Shown here piece by piece: positions 22,833 through 33,798 of a stretch of 64,000 nt of DNA (its first letter is position 1; each line of letters opens with the position of its first letter). Both the position numbers and the translations under genes were made by a program. Location: positions 8,885,686 to 8,949,685 of the forward strand of contig OX411552.1 of assembly GCA_948146395.1 (NCBI GenBank). Reading direction: 5' to 3'. The DNA comes from Fragum whitleyi. Lineage: Eukaryota > Mollusca > Bivalvia > Cardiida > Cardiidae. A model generated the notes under the pieces. It was not told the origin of the DNA, searched no databases, and was given only the letters and a program-made list of their open reading frames with translations.

Positions 22833-23674
22833 AACAAGAGGACCATGATGGTCCTAGATCGCTCACTTGAGTCTCTTTGACCCTTGAGACATCACATCAA
22901 TTCAATAGGCAGATGTCATAAAGGAGACAATTTCTACATAAAACTAATTTTCATGAAGTTTGGGCCAAAATTGTGGCCCCTAGAGTGAAAACAAGAAAAT
23001 TATCAGTGAGACCCCTTTTCCCGTGATAAGGCATGGATCCTTCCCATTTTCAATACAGTTCATCCTTTTGACCTGACAAAAATTATGACCAATTTTCATG
23101 AAGATTGGGTCATATTTGTGGCTTCAAGAAGGTAAACAAGAAAAATATCATAAAGGCCCCTTTTCCCATGATATGGCATGGATCCTTCCCATTTTCAATA
23201 GGGTTCATCCTTGTGACCTGGCCAACATTCTGACCAAGTTTCATGAAGATTGGGCCATATTTGTGGCCTCTCGAGAGTAAACAAGAAAATCAATAAGGCC
23301 CCTTTTCCCATGATATGGCATGGATCCCTCCCATTTTCAATAGGGTTCATCCTTGTGATCTTTTCAACATTCTGACCAAGTTTCATGAAGATTGGATGAT
23401 ATTTGTGGCCTCTACAGTGTAAACAAGAACATTGTCAATAAGGCCCCTTTTCCCATGATATGGCATGGATCCTTCCCATTTTCGATAGGGTTCATCCTTG
23501 TGACCTGGCCAACATTCTGACCAAGTTTCATGAAGATTGGATGATATTTGTGGCCTCTAGAGTGTAAACACTTAAATTGTTGACGCCAGACGACAAACGA
23601 CGCACAGCGGACGACGGACATTCAATGATCACAAAAGCTCACCTTGAGCACGATGTGCTCAGGTGAGCTAAAAA
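22833..23674 (+). mobile_element. Pearl-like element, family A, TTTCATGAAGATTGGG subfamily
   Basis: It starts AACAAGAGGACCATGATGGT (stem GGACCATGATGGTCC). Units of about 125-130 bp contain CCCCTTTTCCCATGATATGG, CATCCTTGTGACCTGGCCAA and AAGTTTCATGAAGATTGG. A GACGACAAACGACGCACAGC tract precedes the 3' hairpin CTTGAGCACGATGTGCTCAG and GTGAGCTAAAAA. It lies at the centre of the inverted duplication. Confidence 0.87.
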
Positions 23675-24218
23675 GTTTGCAATCTTCTAATAGTTTCAAG
23701 AATGACAAAAGTTTCCAGCCAGTACTTGCAGCCATAATACAAGGATATAGCCTTTTGGACTGCTAGGCTATTTTATCTTTTACCTCATACTTGCAGCATG
23801 ACACATTGACATAATTATATATAACTGGTCTTAAAGTTCCTACAAGCACCTGTAACAAAAGTATTGGATTGTGTTCATGCAATAGTGTCTCATTTCTCTC
23901 CATAATTATATGAGTTGCATTCAATCAAGAATCAAAGCCACTCAGGGTATAATGTAAACTTGATTTTCTCTATATAATTTATGCACTGCATCATTTATTT
24001 TGGACTGATAGCCCGGTGAAATTTTAACAGGACTGATTTCTGAAGAATCAACAACATAAGAGGATATGGAAGCCTAACAAGGCCATGGTGTGCTGGCCAT
24101 GAGCACTTGTCAGGGCCTAGGAGAATCTACTTTGTCATCAACTCTCACTCAATTTGATAAAAAACAGATGGAAAGTCAAAAATAGTCATAGGACACCTTT
24201 TACTTTGATATATTGCTA
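23675..24218 (-). repeat. Right arm, inner part, of the inverted duplication
   Basis: This is the reverse complement partner of 20,970-21,330 and 22,190-22,300, in mirrored order. It holds no recognised gene. Divergence is substantial (mismatches every few bases plus indels), so the duplication is old. Confidence 0.85.
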
Positions 24219-25089
24219 AACTAGAAAGCCATGAATGGCTTGAGTTGCTCCACAGGCTTGAAATTCTTGTAATAGCAATAAAAGTTTTGACTAGATTTTT
24301 TTTTTTAGATATTTTGGGTTCTACTGATGTTGAAAATGATTTTCCAAATTTCCACTATATAACAAATAGAGAAATGACCTCTGCCCATTAAAGACATATT
24401 TTTCATCCAATCACAATAATATTTGGCTGCACGATAATTGATCATCAAAGGATCATACCAATAATGTTTGATTGATAGCCATCAGTAATATACTGAGAAA
24501 ATGATTTTCAAAATTTCCACTATATAACAAATAGAGAAATGACCTACGCCTAAAAAATACATACTTTTGATCCAATTACAAAAATCTTTTGTAGACTGAT
24601 AAAGGGTCACTCAAGGATCATTCCAGTGAAATTTGGTTAATATCCATCAATTACATTCTGAGAAAATGATTTTCAAAGTTTCCACTATATAACATATAGA
24701 GAAATGATCTCCGCCCATAAAATCCATATTTTTCACCCAATCATAATAATTTTTGGTAGACTGATAAAGGGTCAACCTAGGATCATTCATGTAAAATTTA
24801 ATTGGTATCCATCAATTAAATTCTGAGAAAACTCACTTTTTACCATGTTTGGAAATTAGCCATGCCCATTAAATCCATGTTTTTCATTGGATCAAAATTT
24901 CTTGAACAACTTTGGAAGAGGGTCACCCAAGGATCATTCCTGTGAAGTTTGGTTGAAATTTACAAGTAGTTTCTGAGGAAAAGATTTTTAAAGAAAAAGT
25001 TTACGACCAGACGCATGGACGGACGGACGCACAACGGACACAACGCCATGACAATAGCCCCAGTGGTCTTCGGCCAGTGGAGCTAAAAA
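24219..25089 (+). mobile_element. Pearl-like element, family C
   Basis: It has complete ends (AACTAGAAAGCCATGAATGG; CCAGTGGTCTTCGGCCAGTG then GAGCTAAAAAA) and four units. The 3' loop region reads TCTTCGGCC, intermediate between families B and C. It has the same orientation as the element at 19,599 in the opposite arm, so the two are independent insertions rather than mirrored copies. Confidence 0.88.
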
Positions 25090-25488
25090 ACATGTAAGCA
25101 TGGGATGATACCTGGCTTATTCTAATTTCCCATAATAAGACCCCAAACTTAAAGAGTGAGGCTGATCAATTTTTCTTTTGAAGCAGCTGAAAATGCTAAG
25201 AGATTTTCATGGATTTGGTATTTTGAACTAAAAGATGGTCCAATATGGCTCACTTTCGTCTCCTGTACTCTTATTAAAATTGAATTGCCTTCAAAGATAA
25301 TTACATGACAAAGGCAAACTAGACAAACTTTTATTTTTACCTTATACACTAATATTACAAATATATATTTGATATTTCAGAAAGTGCCGTTTTCAAGAAA
25401 TAATACACAGAAATGCTTTAATTACAATTTACATTCTTACTGTTCAGCCATATTGAACAAGAGTTGTCCACTGACAAAAAAGCCTTCC
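25090..25488 (-). repeat. Right arm segment and unassigned sequence
   Basis: 25,100-25,220 mirrors 20,870-20,960 (CAATTTTTCTTTTGAAGCAG here against CTACTCCAAAAGAAAAATCA there). The remainder to 25,488 was not paired and no gene was recognised. The 66-codon minus-strand frame is not supported. Confidence 0.65.
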
Positions 25489-25743
25489 AAAACTGCTGCT
25501 TTTCAGTTATATCGTGGCGGCTCGAGCAACTAGCAATGCTTTCCTTGTATTTCTCTCACCAGTACAACCACCACATCCATTCCTAGCCTCCAGCTGCTAT
25601 CTGACATAGGTCTACGATTATCAACCCATTGGAGAGAGACAAATAGTCAGAAAGAATGAGTGCCACCGTCAGGGATAGATTGATTGAATGGAGTTTAACG
25701 CCACTTTCAACATTATTTCAGTTATGTCACAAAACTGCTGCTT
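25489..25743 (-). mobile_element. Permuted SINE flanked by 13-bp direct repeats
   Basis: AAAACTGCTGCTT occurs at 25,489-25,501 and again at 25,731-25,743. Between them, on the minus strand, a SINE tail segment (ATAACTGAAATAATG to TCAATCAATC) comes first. It is followed by a partial head, the core, and the 3' part up to GATATAACTGAAA. The tail piece therefore lies upstream of the head. The first ~50 bp of the tRNA-like head are missing at the junction. Confidence 0.75.
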
Positions 25744-25756
25744 GTCACAAGCAAGC

Positions 25757-26023
25757 CAGATGATTGATTGATTATAGTTAAAGCTGCTTTCAACATTTTT
25801 TCAGTTATATTGTGGCGGCTGGAGCACCTAACAATGCATTCCTGGTATTTCTCTCACCAGTACAGCCACCACATCCTTTCCTAGCCTCCAGCTGCTATCT
25901 CACATAGGTCGCCCATTGGTGAGAGACAAATAGTCGGAAAGAATAAGCGCTGCCGTCGGTGATCGAACCTGGGACCTCTAGATTGACAGTCCAACGCGCT
26001 GCCAACAGCGCTTTGACAGCGGC
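25757..26023 (-). mobile_element. tRNA-derived SINE, full-length type
   Basis: Head at the right (GATCGAACCTGGGACCTCTA; GCGCTGCCAACAGCGC), core TCCTAGCCTCCAGCTGCTAT, and tail at the left (GATTGATTGATTATAG). About 13 bp around GATTATCAAC are deleted in the core relative to other copies. Confidence 0.88.
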
Positions 26024-26573
26024 CTACAGCCAGATGAAGAAATTAATGGAATTCCTTTGTATTAGATAAAAGGTTGATCATCTAAATAGTGCAATTGAGA
26101 AATATAATCATCATTCAGATTATATATGCAAATTTAAAGTGATATGTTAAAGTTTCTAAAGTCAAGATTAAGATCACAAAGTCATTTGACTTAATCACAG
26201 GAGAAAGTCTATCTCATCTATTGAGTAAGGACACTAAGTATAATGGCCAAAGGTAGAAGCACTCATTTTAGGTCAAATTGTAAAGGACCTTGGTTACTGT
26301 TGAAAGCCTATCACCTTATGAGTGTGTGTGTAAGGTCATGATGTCCCTAGTATAGCATTTAGAAAATATAAGCAGGTTTGAAGTTTTTTGGTTAAGATTA
26401 TTCGATTAAAGTCCATAAAAGGTAAAGATAAAGCCAAATTGTCAAGGACCTGGTTTCTAGGAAAAGCCTATCACCTGCTAAGTGTTTATATGAAGTTATG
26501 ATATTCCTACATGTAGGTAAAGCATTCAGAAAAGTTAGCAAAGTTAAGGTTTTTTGGTTAAAGTTTTTATGCC
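26024..26573 (+). repeat. Two ~165-bp pearl-like tandem units
   Basis: Units at about 26,265-26,405 and 26,430-26,570 share GCCTATCACCT, ATGATRTYCCTA and TTTTTTGGTTAA. A third, weaker piece appears at 27,425-27,530 beyond the family E element, suggesting that the latter inserted into this array. No gene was seen in 26,024-26,264. Confidence 0.6.
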
Positions 26574-27406
26574 CCCGTATCGAGAGATCGGGGGCATATT
26601 GTTTTACTCATGTCCGTCTGTCTGTCTGTCTGTCCGTCTGTCCGTCTGTCCGTCCGTCTGTCCGTCTGTCCGTCCGTCCGTCCGTCCGTCTGTCCGAAAA
26701 CTTAACCTGAAAACTTAACCTTGCCGATATCTTCAAGCCTATTCAAGATACAAAGCTTATATTTGGCATGATGATAGATCTCAATGATCTGCATCCGCTG
26801 GTACCAAAGTCAAGGTCATGTGACAAGGTCAAGGTCATCTGTCAAGGTCAAACTTTGAAAAAACTTAACCCGAAAACTTAACCTTGCCAATATCTTCAAG
26901 CCTATTCAAGATACAAAGCTAATATTTGGCATGATGATAGATCTCAATGATCAGCATCTGCTGGTTCCAAAGTCAAGGTCATGTGACAAGGTCAAGGTCA
27001 TCTGTCAAGGTCAAACTTTGAAAAACAAGATGTGTTTGTGAAACACGAATGCCCCCGGAACGGCATTTTTTTTCAAAGTTTGACCTTGACAGATGACCTT
27101 GACCTTGTCACATGACCTTGACTTTGGTACCAGCGGATGCGGATCATTGAGATCTATCATCATGCCAAATATTAGCTTTGTATCTTGAATAGGCTTAAAG
27201 ATATTGGCAAGGTTAAGTTTTCGGGTTAAGTTTTCGGACAGACGGACGGACGGACGGACAGACGGACAGACGGACGGACAGACGGACAGACGGACAGACA
27301 GACAGACAGACGGACACGAGTAAAACAATATGCCCCCGATCTCTCGATACGGGGGCATAAAAATGCCGTTCCGGGGGCATTCGTGTTTCACAAACACATC
27401 TTGTTT
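26574..27406 (-). mobile_element. Pearl-like element, family E, with a nested inverted copy
   Basis: The outer copy is on the minus strand. Its 3' end is at 26,574 (TTTTTATGCCCCCGTATCGA) and its 5' end at 27,362-27,406 (read in reverse: AACAAGATGTGTTTGTGAAA, stem GTGTTTGTGAAACAC, then TGCCCCCGGAACGGCAT). It contains (GTCC)n at 26,605-26,695 and two 164-bp units with TCAAGGTCA words. The inner copy at 27,024-27,363 is excluded from this element. Confidence 0.9.
27024..27363 (+). mobile_element. Family E copy inserted in opposite orientation
   Basis: A complete short element: AACAAGATGTGTTTGTGAAA, the motif TGCCCCCGGAACGGCATTTT, one unit, (GACG)n, and the 3' hairpin TGCCCCCGATCTCTCGATAC followed by GGGGGCATAAAAA. 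It sits between CTTTGAAAAA and ATGCCGTTCC of the outer copy, that is, in the A run next to the outer copy's subterminal motif. A 128-residue antisense frame full of PSVRPSV repeats comes from the microsatellite and is not a gene. Confidence 0.9.
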
Positions 27407-27540
27407 AGTTATATAAAGTCTTGGGGAAATGTTTTTTGTAAAAGGTCAAGGTCACTGTCTCAAGATGGTCTTATTTGAAAGTCATTAACCTAATAGGTTT
27501 TCCTGTGAAATAAAAAGCCCCTAGGATAAATATAAATAGA

Positions 27541-28271
27541 ACTTTATTCATCCAGTGGACCTCATCAAAGTAACTGTCTGACAAAGTTTCATTCACATTT
27601 GCCTTAATGTAGAAGAGGAGATGTTATTACAAGAATTTAAAGTGATAATAGACCCTGCAAACCAATTCATTACTGAGGAGACTCAAAAAAGCCCCGTCCT
27701 GCCATACCCATATTTAAGGGCCAATCAAAATTTCCCAATCAATTTTTGATGAGGGTCTTCCAAGGAACATCATGGTAAATTTTCATTAAAATCGGCCCAG
27801 TGTATCAGGAGTTGTCATTTAAAGATTTCTGGCTCAATTTAAGCCCTGTCATGCCACAATTATATTTATAGGCTCATCAAAATTTCGTGAACGTTTTTGA
27901 TAAGGGTCACCGAAGGAAAAGTCTGGTAAAATTGCATTGAAATTGGCACAATGGTTCAGGAGGAGATGGTAAGATTAAAATTGGCTCCGTGGTTCAGGAG
28001 AAGAAATCATTCAAATATTTCCGCCCCAAAATAAAACCACCCTGCCACACCCATATTTATGGGCCAATAAAACATGGGCCAATCAAAATTTCATGAACAA
28101 TTTTGAAAAGGGTCACCCAAGAAACATTTTGGTAAAGTTTTGCTGAAATTGGCCAAATGCTTCATGGGGGGATATTCAAAGATTTCTGGCTCAAAATGAT
28201 AATAATGTTTGAAGAGGGTCACCAAAGGAACGATCCAGTAAAGTTTCATTGAAATCTTCCCAGTGGTTCAG
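27541..28271 (+). mobile_element. Pearl-like element fragment, A/B type
   Basis: It begins inside an element (TTCATCCAGTGGACCTCATC, as at 16,355) and continues through units with GGCTCAAAAT, GCCACACCCATATTTATGGG and AAGTTTCATTGAAATC. It ends at CAGTGGTTCAGGAGATGTCT without a microsatellite or 3' hairpin, where the right arm of the inverted duplication starts. Confidence 0.7.
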
Positions 28272-29032
28272 GAGATGTCTGTCTGTATGAAGTCCCTGTT
28301 GTGGCATGGATTTTCATAGGAATCCAGGGCTAGATATTTAAACAAAATTTTCCAGCCTTTTTTTAGGGTGCTGATGGAAATATCTGGTGCGAAAAACATG
28401 GAAACACCTGAATAGTTGTCCCTGTAACATGGAAAAAAATCCAGGCTTTTCCATGGAAATCCCTGGAAATTTTTCCTGCTTTTTGATGAACATGGAGTAG
28501 TGGAGCGACAGCATAAATTTTCAGGGTTTTCCATGGAAATCCATGGCTCGACCTAGTATGGAATATCATGGAAAAAATTCCATGTTTCATGGAAAATTTT
28601 CCAGGCTTTTCCATGAGACATTGAGTATTTGAAAGACAGCATTGATTTTTTCCAGGGTATTCCATGCCCAAAGGCTGGACTTTAGCATGGAATACCATGG
28701 AAAATGTCCATGTTTCATGGAAAAAGTTCCATGTAACATGGAAAGTGATCCATGTTTCATGGACAAATTTCCATGTTACATTGAAAAATAAAGGGCTTTT
28801 CTGGCATTCCTAAAAACAAATAATTGAAGGTGAGCAAAACATTGTTACTTCCAATTGTTTAATCATGAGTTACAATGTTTTGGTGGCCCAAAAGATTATA
28901 ATGAAAGTAACAATGTAAGTTGAAAGGCCACTTACATTTTTTATCAGAAGTTTCAAGTTGATTATAGTATTTTTTAAAGGCTTTTAATATATGAAAATAG
29001 TCTTTAAAACAACAAGGGCAAATTAATCACTC

Positions 29033-29085
29033 TATGTGAAACAGTCAAACTTCCCATATGGTTAAAGGCAGTTTCAACTGTTCTA
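29033..29085. repeat. Hairpin, mirror copy of 13,899
   Basis: GAAACAGTCAAACTTCCCAT pairs loosely with AAAGGCAGTTTCAACTGTTC. It is the inverted-duplication partner of the hairpin at 13,899-13,955 and more eroded. Confidence 0.65.
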
Positions 29086-29337
29086 TACATCAATTTACTT
29101 TTAAATAATGTAAGCTCATTAAATGGTTAATATACACTGCACTTTTCCCTAATGAGATCTTACCACCTATAAAGATTTAAATCATTATCTATTTTACAAT
29201 CAGAGTCATGGTCTTTTTAAACACCTAAATAACTTCAAAAATAAGCAAAAAATATTATTTATGAAGTGTGTTCCCCTTAAACAAATCTTTGCATCTATGC
29301 AGTATAAAAATGAATGAACTGTACTTTGGGGTATGGT

Positions 29338-29611
29338 GCATTCAATTGAATGGGGTTTTACGCTGATTTCAACATTATTTCAGTTTTAGCTCGGCGGCTG
29401 GAGCACCTAACAATGGAATCCTGGTATCTCACGCCAGTACTACCATTACATCCTTTCCTAGCCTCCAGCTGCTATCTCACATAGGTCTATGATTATCGAC
29501 CTATTGGTGAGAGACAAATAGTTGGAAAGAATGAGTGCTGCCGTCAGGGATCTAACCCGGGACCTTTAGTTTGACAGTCCGACACGCTACCAACTGTGCT
29601 ATGACGGCGGC
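29338..29611 (-). mobile_element. tRNA-derived SINE, full-length type
   Basis: The head at the right is intact (GGGATCTAACCCGGGACCTT; CGCTACCAACTGTGCTATGA). The core is TCCTAGCCTCCAGCTGCTAT and the tail AATTGAATGGGGTTTTACGC. It is flanked by GGTGCATTCAA at both sides (about 29,335 and 29,614), a likely target duplication. It is absent from the mirrored site near 13,375. Confidence 0.9.
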
Positions 29612-29742
29612 ATGGTGCATTCAAATTTAATGACAGTTTGATGGATGACAGAAAGGTAGAATGACAAAATAAATGAAGGATTGAGATCATTACTTTATCC
29701 CTTTTGCCAAAAAAGCAAGGTAATCAAAGACATAAGTAATCA

Positions 29743-30463
29743 AACAAGAGGACCATAATGGTCCTAGATTGCTCACCTGAGTCTCTTTGACCCCTTGGAC
29801 ATCACATCAATTAAATAGGCAGATGTCAATAAGGAGATCATTTCTACATAAGATCAATACCATGGAATGTATTCAGCAAAGAGCAAAAAGAATTTGCCTG
29901 GGCATAGCCCTGATATAAAGATATTGGGTTTGTTATGAATAAACTTGATGAAATTCAATTAATAGAAACTATTTAGTAAAGCCTCTGCCTACTGGTTTTA
30001 AGGTTTCCTTCTTGGTGTCTATGTAAAATAGTGGGTGGGGGCCATTCAGAGCCCAAATATGAACCAATCGGCGTGATATGAACAAAACTGGTAAGGTCCA
30101 CTTGATTATGCTATATCAATGGCTCAGCGCGAAAGAGTTGTAACTCCCTATAAACATATAGGGAGTTACAACTGTTTCGCGCTTAGCCATTGATACACAA
30201 ATATAAGGGTTCTATGCCTTCTGGTTTTGAAGAAGAGGAATTTTTAAAGATTCTAGCTCTTTGATTCTATGTAAATACTTTAATAGGGATGTGTCCTTGT
30301 GGAGCCCAAATATGACCCCAGGATCTTGATATGAATAAAATTGGTGGAGGTCCAATAGATGATGCTACATACTGAATATGAAATCTGTCAGCCTTCTGGT
30401 TTCAGAGAAGAAGACTTGAAGATTTTTCCTTTTTTTTACCTTCATGATCAGGTCAGCTAAAAA
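29743..30463 (+). mobile_element. Pearl-like element, family A, GAGCCCAAATATGACC subfamily
   Basis: It starts AACAAGAGGACCATAATGGT with a complete 5' stem and motif CTCACCTGAG. The interior changes to units with GAGCCCAAATATGACCCCAG, CTTGATATGAAYAAAATTGG and CCTTCTGGTTTCAGAGAAGA. It ends ATGATCAGGTCAGCTAAAAA without (ACGG)n. A hairpin of the GTTGTAACT family interrupts it at 30,113. Confidence 0.75.
30113..30196. repeat. Strongest hairpin, ~38-bp stem
   Basis: TATCAATGGCTCAGCGCGAA, then AGAGTTGTAACTCCCTATA, pairs with TATAGGGAGTTACAACTGTT, then TCGCGCTTAGCCATTGATA, around AACA. Only about three mismatches occur over roughly 38 pairs. The outer part matches the hairpin at 13,010 (TGGCTC, GAGCCA). 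The size is like a microRNA precursor, but a small palindromic transposon is equally possible. Confidence 0.9.
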
Positions 30464-30933
30464 GGGAAGCAAATTGTGCCTAAATGTGACCAAAGGGTTT
30501 GATATAAACAAATTTGGTAGAGGTCCACTACAGTCCGACCGACCAACATTGCAAGTGACGTCATGATTTGTTTATTATTTTATTGCTGTATGAAATATTT
30601 AAGATTTAATAAATAGTAAAAACCCTTGAACTTGACAAGTGGGAAAATAGCTCAAGTAGTTAGTGAGTTCGGACATACGTCTCTGCCTCTCGAAAGTACA
30701 GTGATATTTTATATCGAGGTTCGAACCTCTGTCAGATTGCGCATTTTTGTAATATTATCATCTTTTAAAATGTATGATCAATATAGAAATAATTACTTTC
30801 ATTATTTTGAAATTGACTCGTTTATTCATTATAAGATTTTTTTTCATTTTCTTTTACCATTCTGTACTGATGTGTCAGTATTTCTGGTTTTTTTTCTTTT
30901 TTCAACTCATTCACATGTAATCATAAATATCAC
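30464..30933 (+). other. Family A debris and a tRNA-like SINE head
   Basis: 30,464-30,540 is a fragment with AAATGTGACCAAAGGGTTTG. At about 30,636-30,745 there is a tRNA-like segment: box A-like TAGCTCAAGTAGTTAGTGAG and box B GAGGTTCGAACCTCTG. The arms do not form a standard cloverleaf, since the region between the boxes is longer than in a tRNA, so this is a SINE head or tRNA pseudogene. An open frame across it (107 codons) is not supported. Confidence 0.55.
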
Positions 30934-32308
30934 AACTAGAAAGCCATGAATGGCTTGAGTCGCTCCACAGGCTTGAAATTCTTGTAAAAGCAAATAAAAG
31001 TTTTGACTAGATTTTAGAAATTTTTGGGTTCTACTGATGTTGAAAATGATTTTCAAAGTTTCAACTATATAACAAAGAGAAATGACCTCCTCCCATAAAA
31101 GACATATTTTTCATCCAATAAAAATAATTTTTGATAGACTGATGATGGGTCACCCAAATAACATACCAAAAATGTTTGATTGATATATATCAGTTACATT
31201 CTGAGAAAATGATTTTCAAAGTTTACACTATATTACATATTGAGAAATGACCTCTGCCCATAAAAAAACATATTTTTTATTCGATCACAATGATTTTTGG
31301 TAAACTGATAAAGGGTTACTCAATGATCATTCTGGTGAAATTTAGTTGATATCCATCTGTTACATTCTGAGAAAATGATTTTCAAAGTTTCCACTATATG
31401 ACGTATTGAGAAATGACCTCCCCCCATAAAATTCATTATTTTTCATCCGATCACAATAATCTTTGGTAGACTGCTAAAGGGTCACTCAAGGATCATTCCA
31501 GTGAAATTTGAATGATATCCAACTATTAGATTCTGAGAAAATGATTTTCAAAGTTTCCACTATATGACATATTGAGAAATGACCTCCGCCAATAAAATTC
31601 ATTATTTTTCATCCGATCACAATAATCTTTCTTAGACTGCTAAAGGGTCACTCAAGGATCATTCCAGTGAAATTTGAATGATATCCAACAATTAGATTCT
31701 GAGAAAATGATTTTTAAAGTTTCCACTATGTAACATATAGAGAAATGACCTCCGCCCATAAAATGAATATTTTTCATCTGATCACAATAATTTTTGGTAG
31801 ACTGATAAAGGTTCACTCAAGGATCATTCCAGTGAAGTTTGGTTGATATCCATCACTTAGGTTCTGAGAAAATGATTTTTAAAGTTTTCACTATATAACA
31901 TATAGAGAAATGACCTCCGCCCATAAAATGAATATTTTCCAACCAATCACAATAATTTTTTGTAGACTGATAAAGGGTCACCCAAGGATCATTCATGTAA
32001 AACTTGATTGGTATCCATCAATTAGAATCTGAGAAAACTCACTTTTTACCATATTTGGAAATTAGCCACACCCATTAAATCCATGTTTTTCATTGGATCA
32101 AAATTTCTTGAACAACTTTGAAAGAGGGTCACCCAAGGATCATTCCTGTGAAGTTTGGTTGAAATTCATCCAGTAGTTTCTGAGGAGAAGATTTTTAAAG
32201 AAAAAGTTTACGACCGGACGCACTGACGCAAGGACGCACTGACGCACACACGACGGACACAACGCCATGACAATAGCCCCAGTGGCTTTCAGCCAGTGGA
32301 GCTAAAAA
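30934..32308 (+). mobile_element. Pearl-like element, family C, longest copy
   Basis: Complete ends (AACTAGAAAGCCATGAATGG; CAGTGGCTTTCAGCCAGTGG then AGCTAAAAA). About seven units of 155-160 bp. In place of (ACGG)n it has (ACGCACTG)-like repeats at 32,212-32,258 (GGACGCACTGACGCAAGGAC), a diverged microsatellite. Confidence 0.9.
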
Positions 32309-32539
32309 TGGAAAACGATTTTTTTTCCAAAACAGTTCCGTATAACATCGCTTATATGCATCAAGTTTTGAATCTTGAATTTATGAAAAAGAAAAAAAAC
32401 ACACTTAACCCCTGAAGCACGTGTCATTAACTAGGGTGTTTTACCGACTGCGCTAATTACGACGGTTGTTTTTCAAAAAGTTAATTGAGAATTTATTTTA
32501 ACATTTGCCATTGACATCACTTGCAACGTAGGGTGGTTG

Positions 32540-33359
32540 ATTTGTAGATGATTCTACATACCAAATATGAAAGCTGTCTGCCTTCTGGTTTCAGAGAAGA
32601 TTTTTCTTTTTTCACCCTTCATGCCCAAGTAATTCATTGAATGGGGTTTTATGCTGCTTTCAACATTTTTTCAGTTATATCGCGGTGGCTGGAGCACCTA
32701 ACAATGGATTCCTGGTATTTCTCTCACCAGTACTACCATAAAATTCTTTCCCAGCCTCCAGCTGCTATCCCAAATAGGTCTACAATAATCAGAGCTAAAG
32801 AGGGATGCCCCAGGGTGGTGCCCAAATACGACCCCAAGGTCTTGATATGAACAAATTTGGTAGAGGTCCACTAGATAATTTTACATACTAAATAGGAAAG
32901 CTTTATGCCATCTGGTTTCAGAGAAGAAGATTTTTAAAGATTTTCGCTCTTTGATTCTATGTAAAAAAGTTCGGGCCTGGGTGAAGCCCAAATATTTCCC
33001 AAAGGTCTTGATATTAACAAACTTGGTAGAGGCCCACTAGATGATGCTACATACCAAATATGAAAGCTATCTGTCTTCTCAGGTTTCAGGAGAAGATTTT
33101 TGAAGATTTTCCTATTTTCACCCTTTTTGTTAAGGGTTAAGGGAGAGTTAAGGGTGGATTTCATTTACTTGAACAACTTTGGTAAAACTTGACCCAAGAA
33201 ACTATCCTGCAAAGTTTCATTAAAATTGGCCAACTGGTTTAGGAGATGTTTAAAGAAATTGTGGATGGTGGATAACGCACATAGCAGGACTGACAACAGA
33301 CAACAGACATTGGCTGATCACAAAAGTTCAGATTGAGCATTTTGTGCTCTGATGAGCTA
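32540..33359 (+). mobile_element. Family A fragment interrupted by a partial SINE
   Basis: Units contain GATGATGCTACATACCAAAT and CCTTCTGGTTTCAGAGAAGA. The 3' end AGATTGAGCATTTTGTGCTC then TGATGAGCTAAAC is a degraded family A hairpin. The 5' end is missing. A SINE without its tRNA head lies at 32,628-32,795. Confidence 0.7.
32628..32795 (-). mobile_element. SINE, head missing
   Basis: Tail and core are clear (ATTGAATGGGGTTTTATGCT, TATCGCGGTGGCTGGAGCAC, CCAGCTGCTATCCCAAATAG). The copy stops at TCTACAATAATCAGAGC, before the head, as expected of a 5'-truncated retroposed copy. Confidence 0.85.
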
Positions 33360-33798
33360 AACTGGAGGTGCTTGAGCGCCTGAATATCCTAATAATGATT
33401 ATTAGAGGATGGAAAGGCTGTTTAAACAAAAATCAAATTGAATAAATGAGTGAATTTTTATTTCAAGTAAATAAGTGATTTAAAGTGTCATATACTGAAA
33501 TATTTCTGCATAAAAAACTCATGATCAGTAAATAGCAATCAAAATTTACCTCTACCTGTTACACACAATTTTTTCTTTAATCACAATAATATTGTGCAGT
33601 CTGATAATATGTCACAAAAGGATCATTCTAGTAAAATTTGGTTAAAATCAACACTAGAATGCTACTGCACAATATACTGGTACTATGTCTGCAAAATTTT
33701 GATTGTGGATCTTTTTGGTTTTCATTAAAAACTACTAAAAGAATGTTACTACTGACACAATAATTGATTGTCATCAAATCAAAATTCTAACTAATGAT
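33360..33798 (+). other. Mostly unassigned; short family C fragment
   Basis: 33,565-33,655 resembles a family C unit (CACAATAATATTGTGCAGTC then TGATAATATGTCAC, GGATCATTCTAGTAAAATTT). The remainder shows no gene. Confidence 0.45.

Larger units (their letters stand above)
28272..29742 (-). repeat. Right arm, outer part, of the inverted duplication
   Basis: Continuous reverse-complement partner of 18,650-18,322 joined to 14,340-13,240. It therefore shows the state before about 4 kb of elements entered the left arm. It contains many CATGGAAA/TTTCCATG words at 28,400-28,790 and one SINE at 29,338-29,611. The minus-strand open frames here (88 and 111 residues) only trace the CATGGAAA words. Confidence 0.88.

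Noticed and set aside
30626..30949. 107-residue plus-strand frame
   Set aside because: Runs through a tRNA-like segment and AT-rich DNA, ends in a family C start; no motif.
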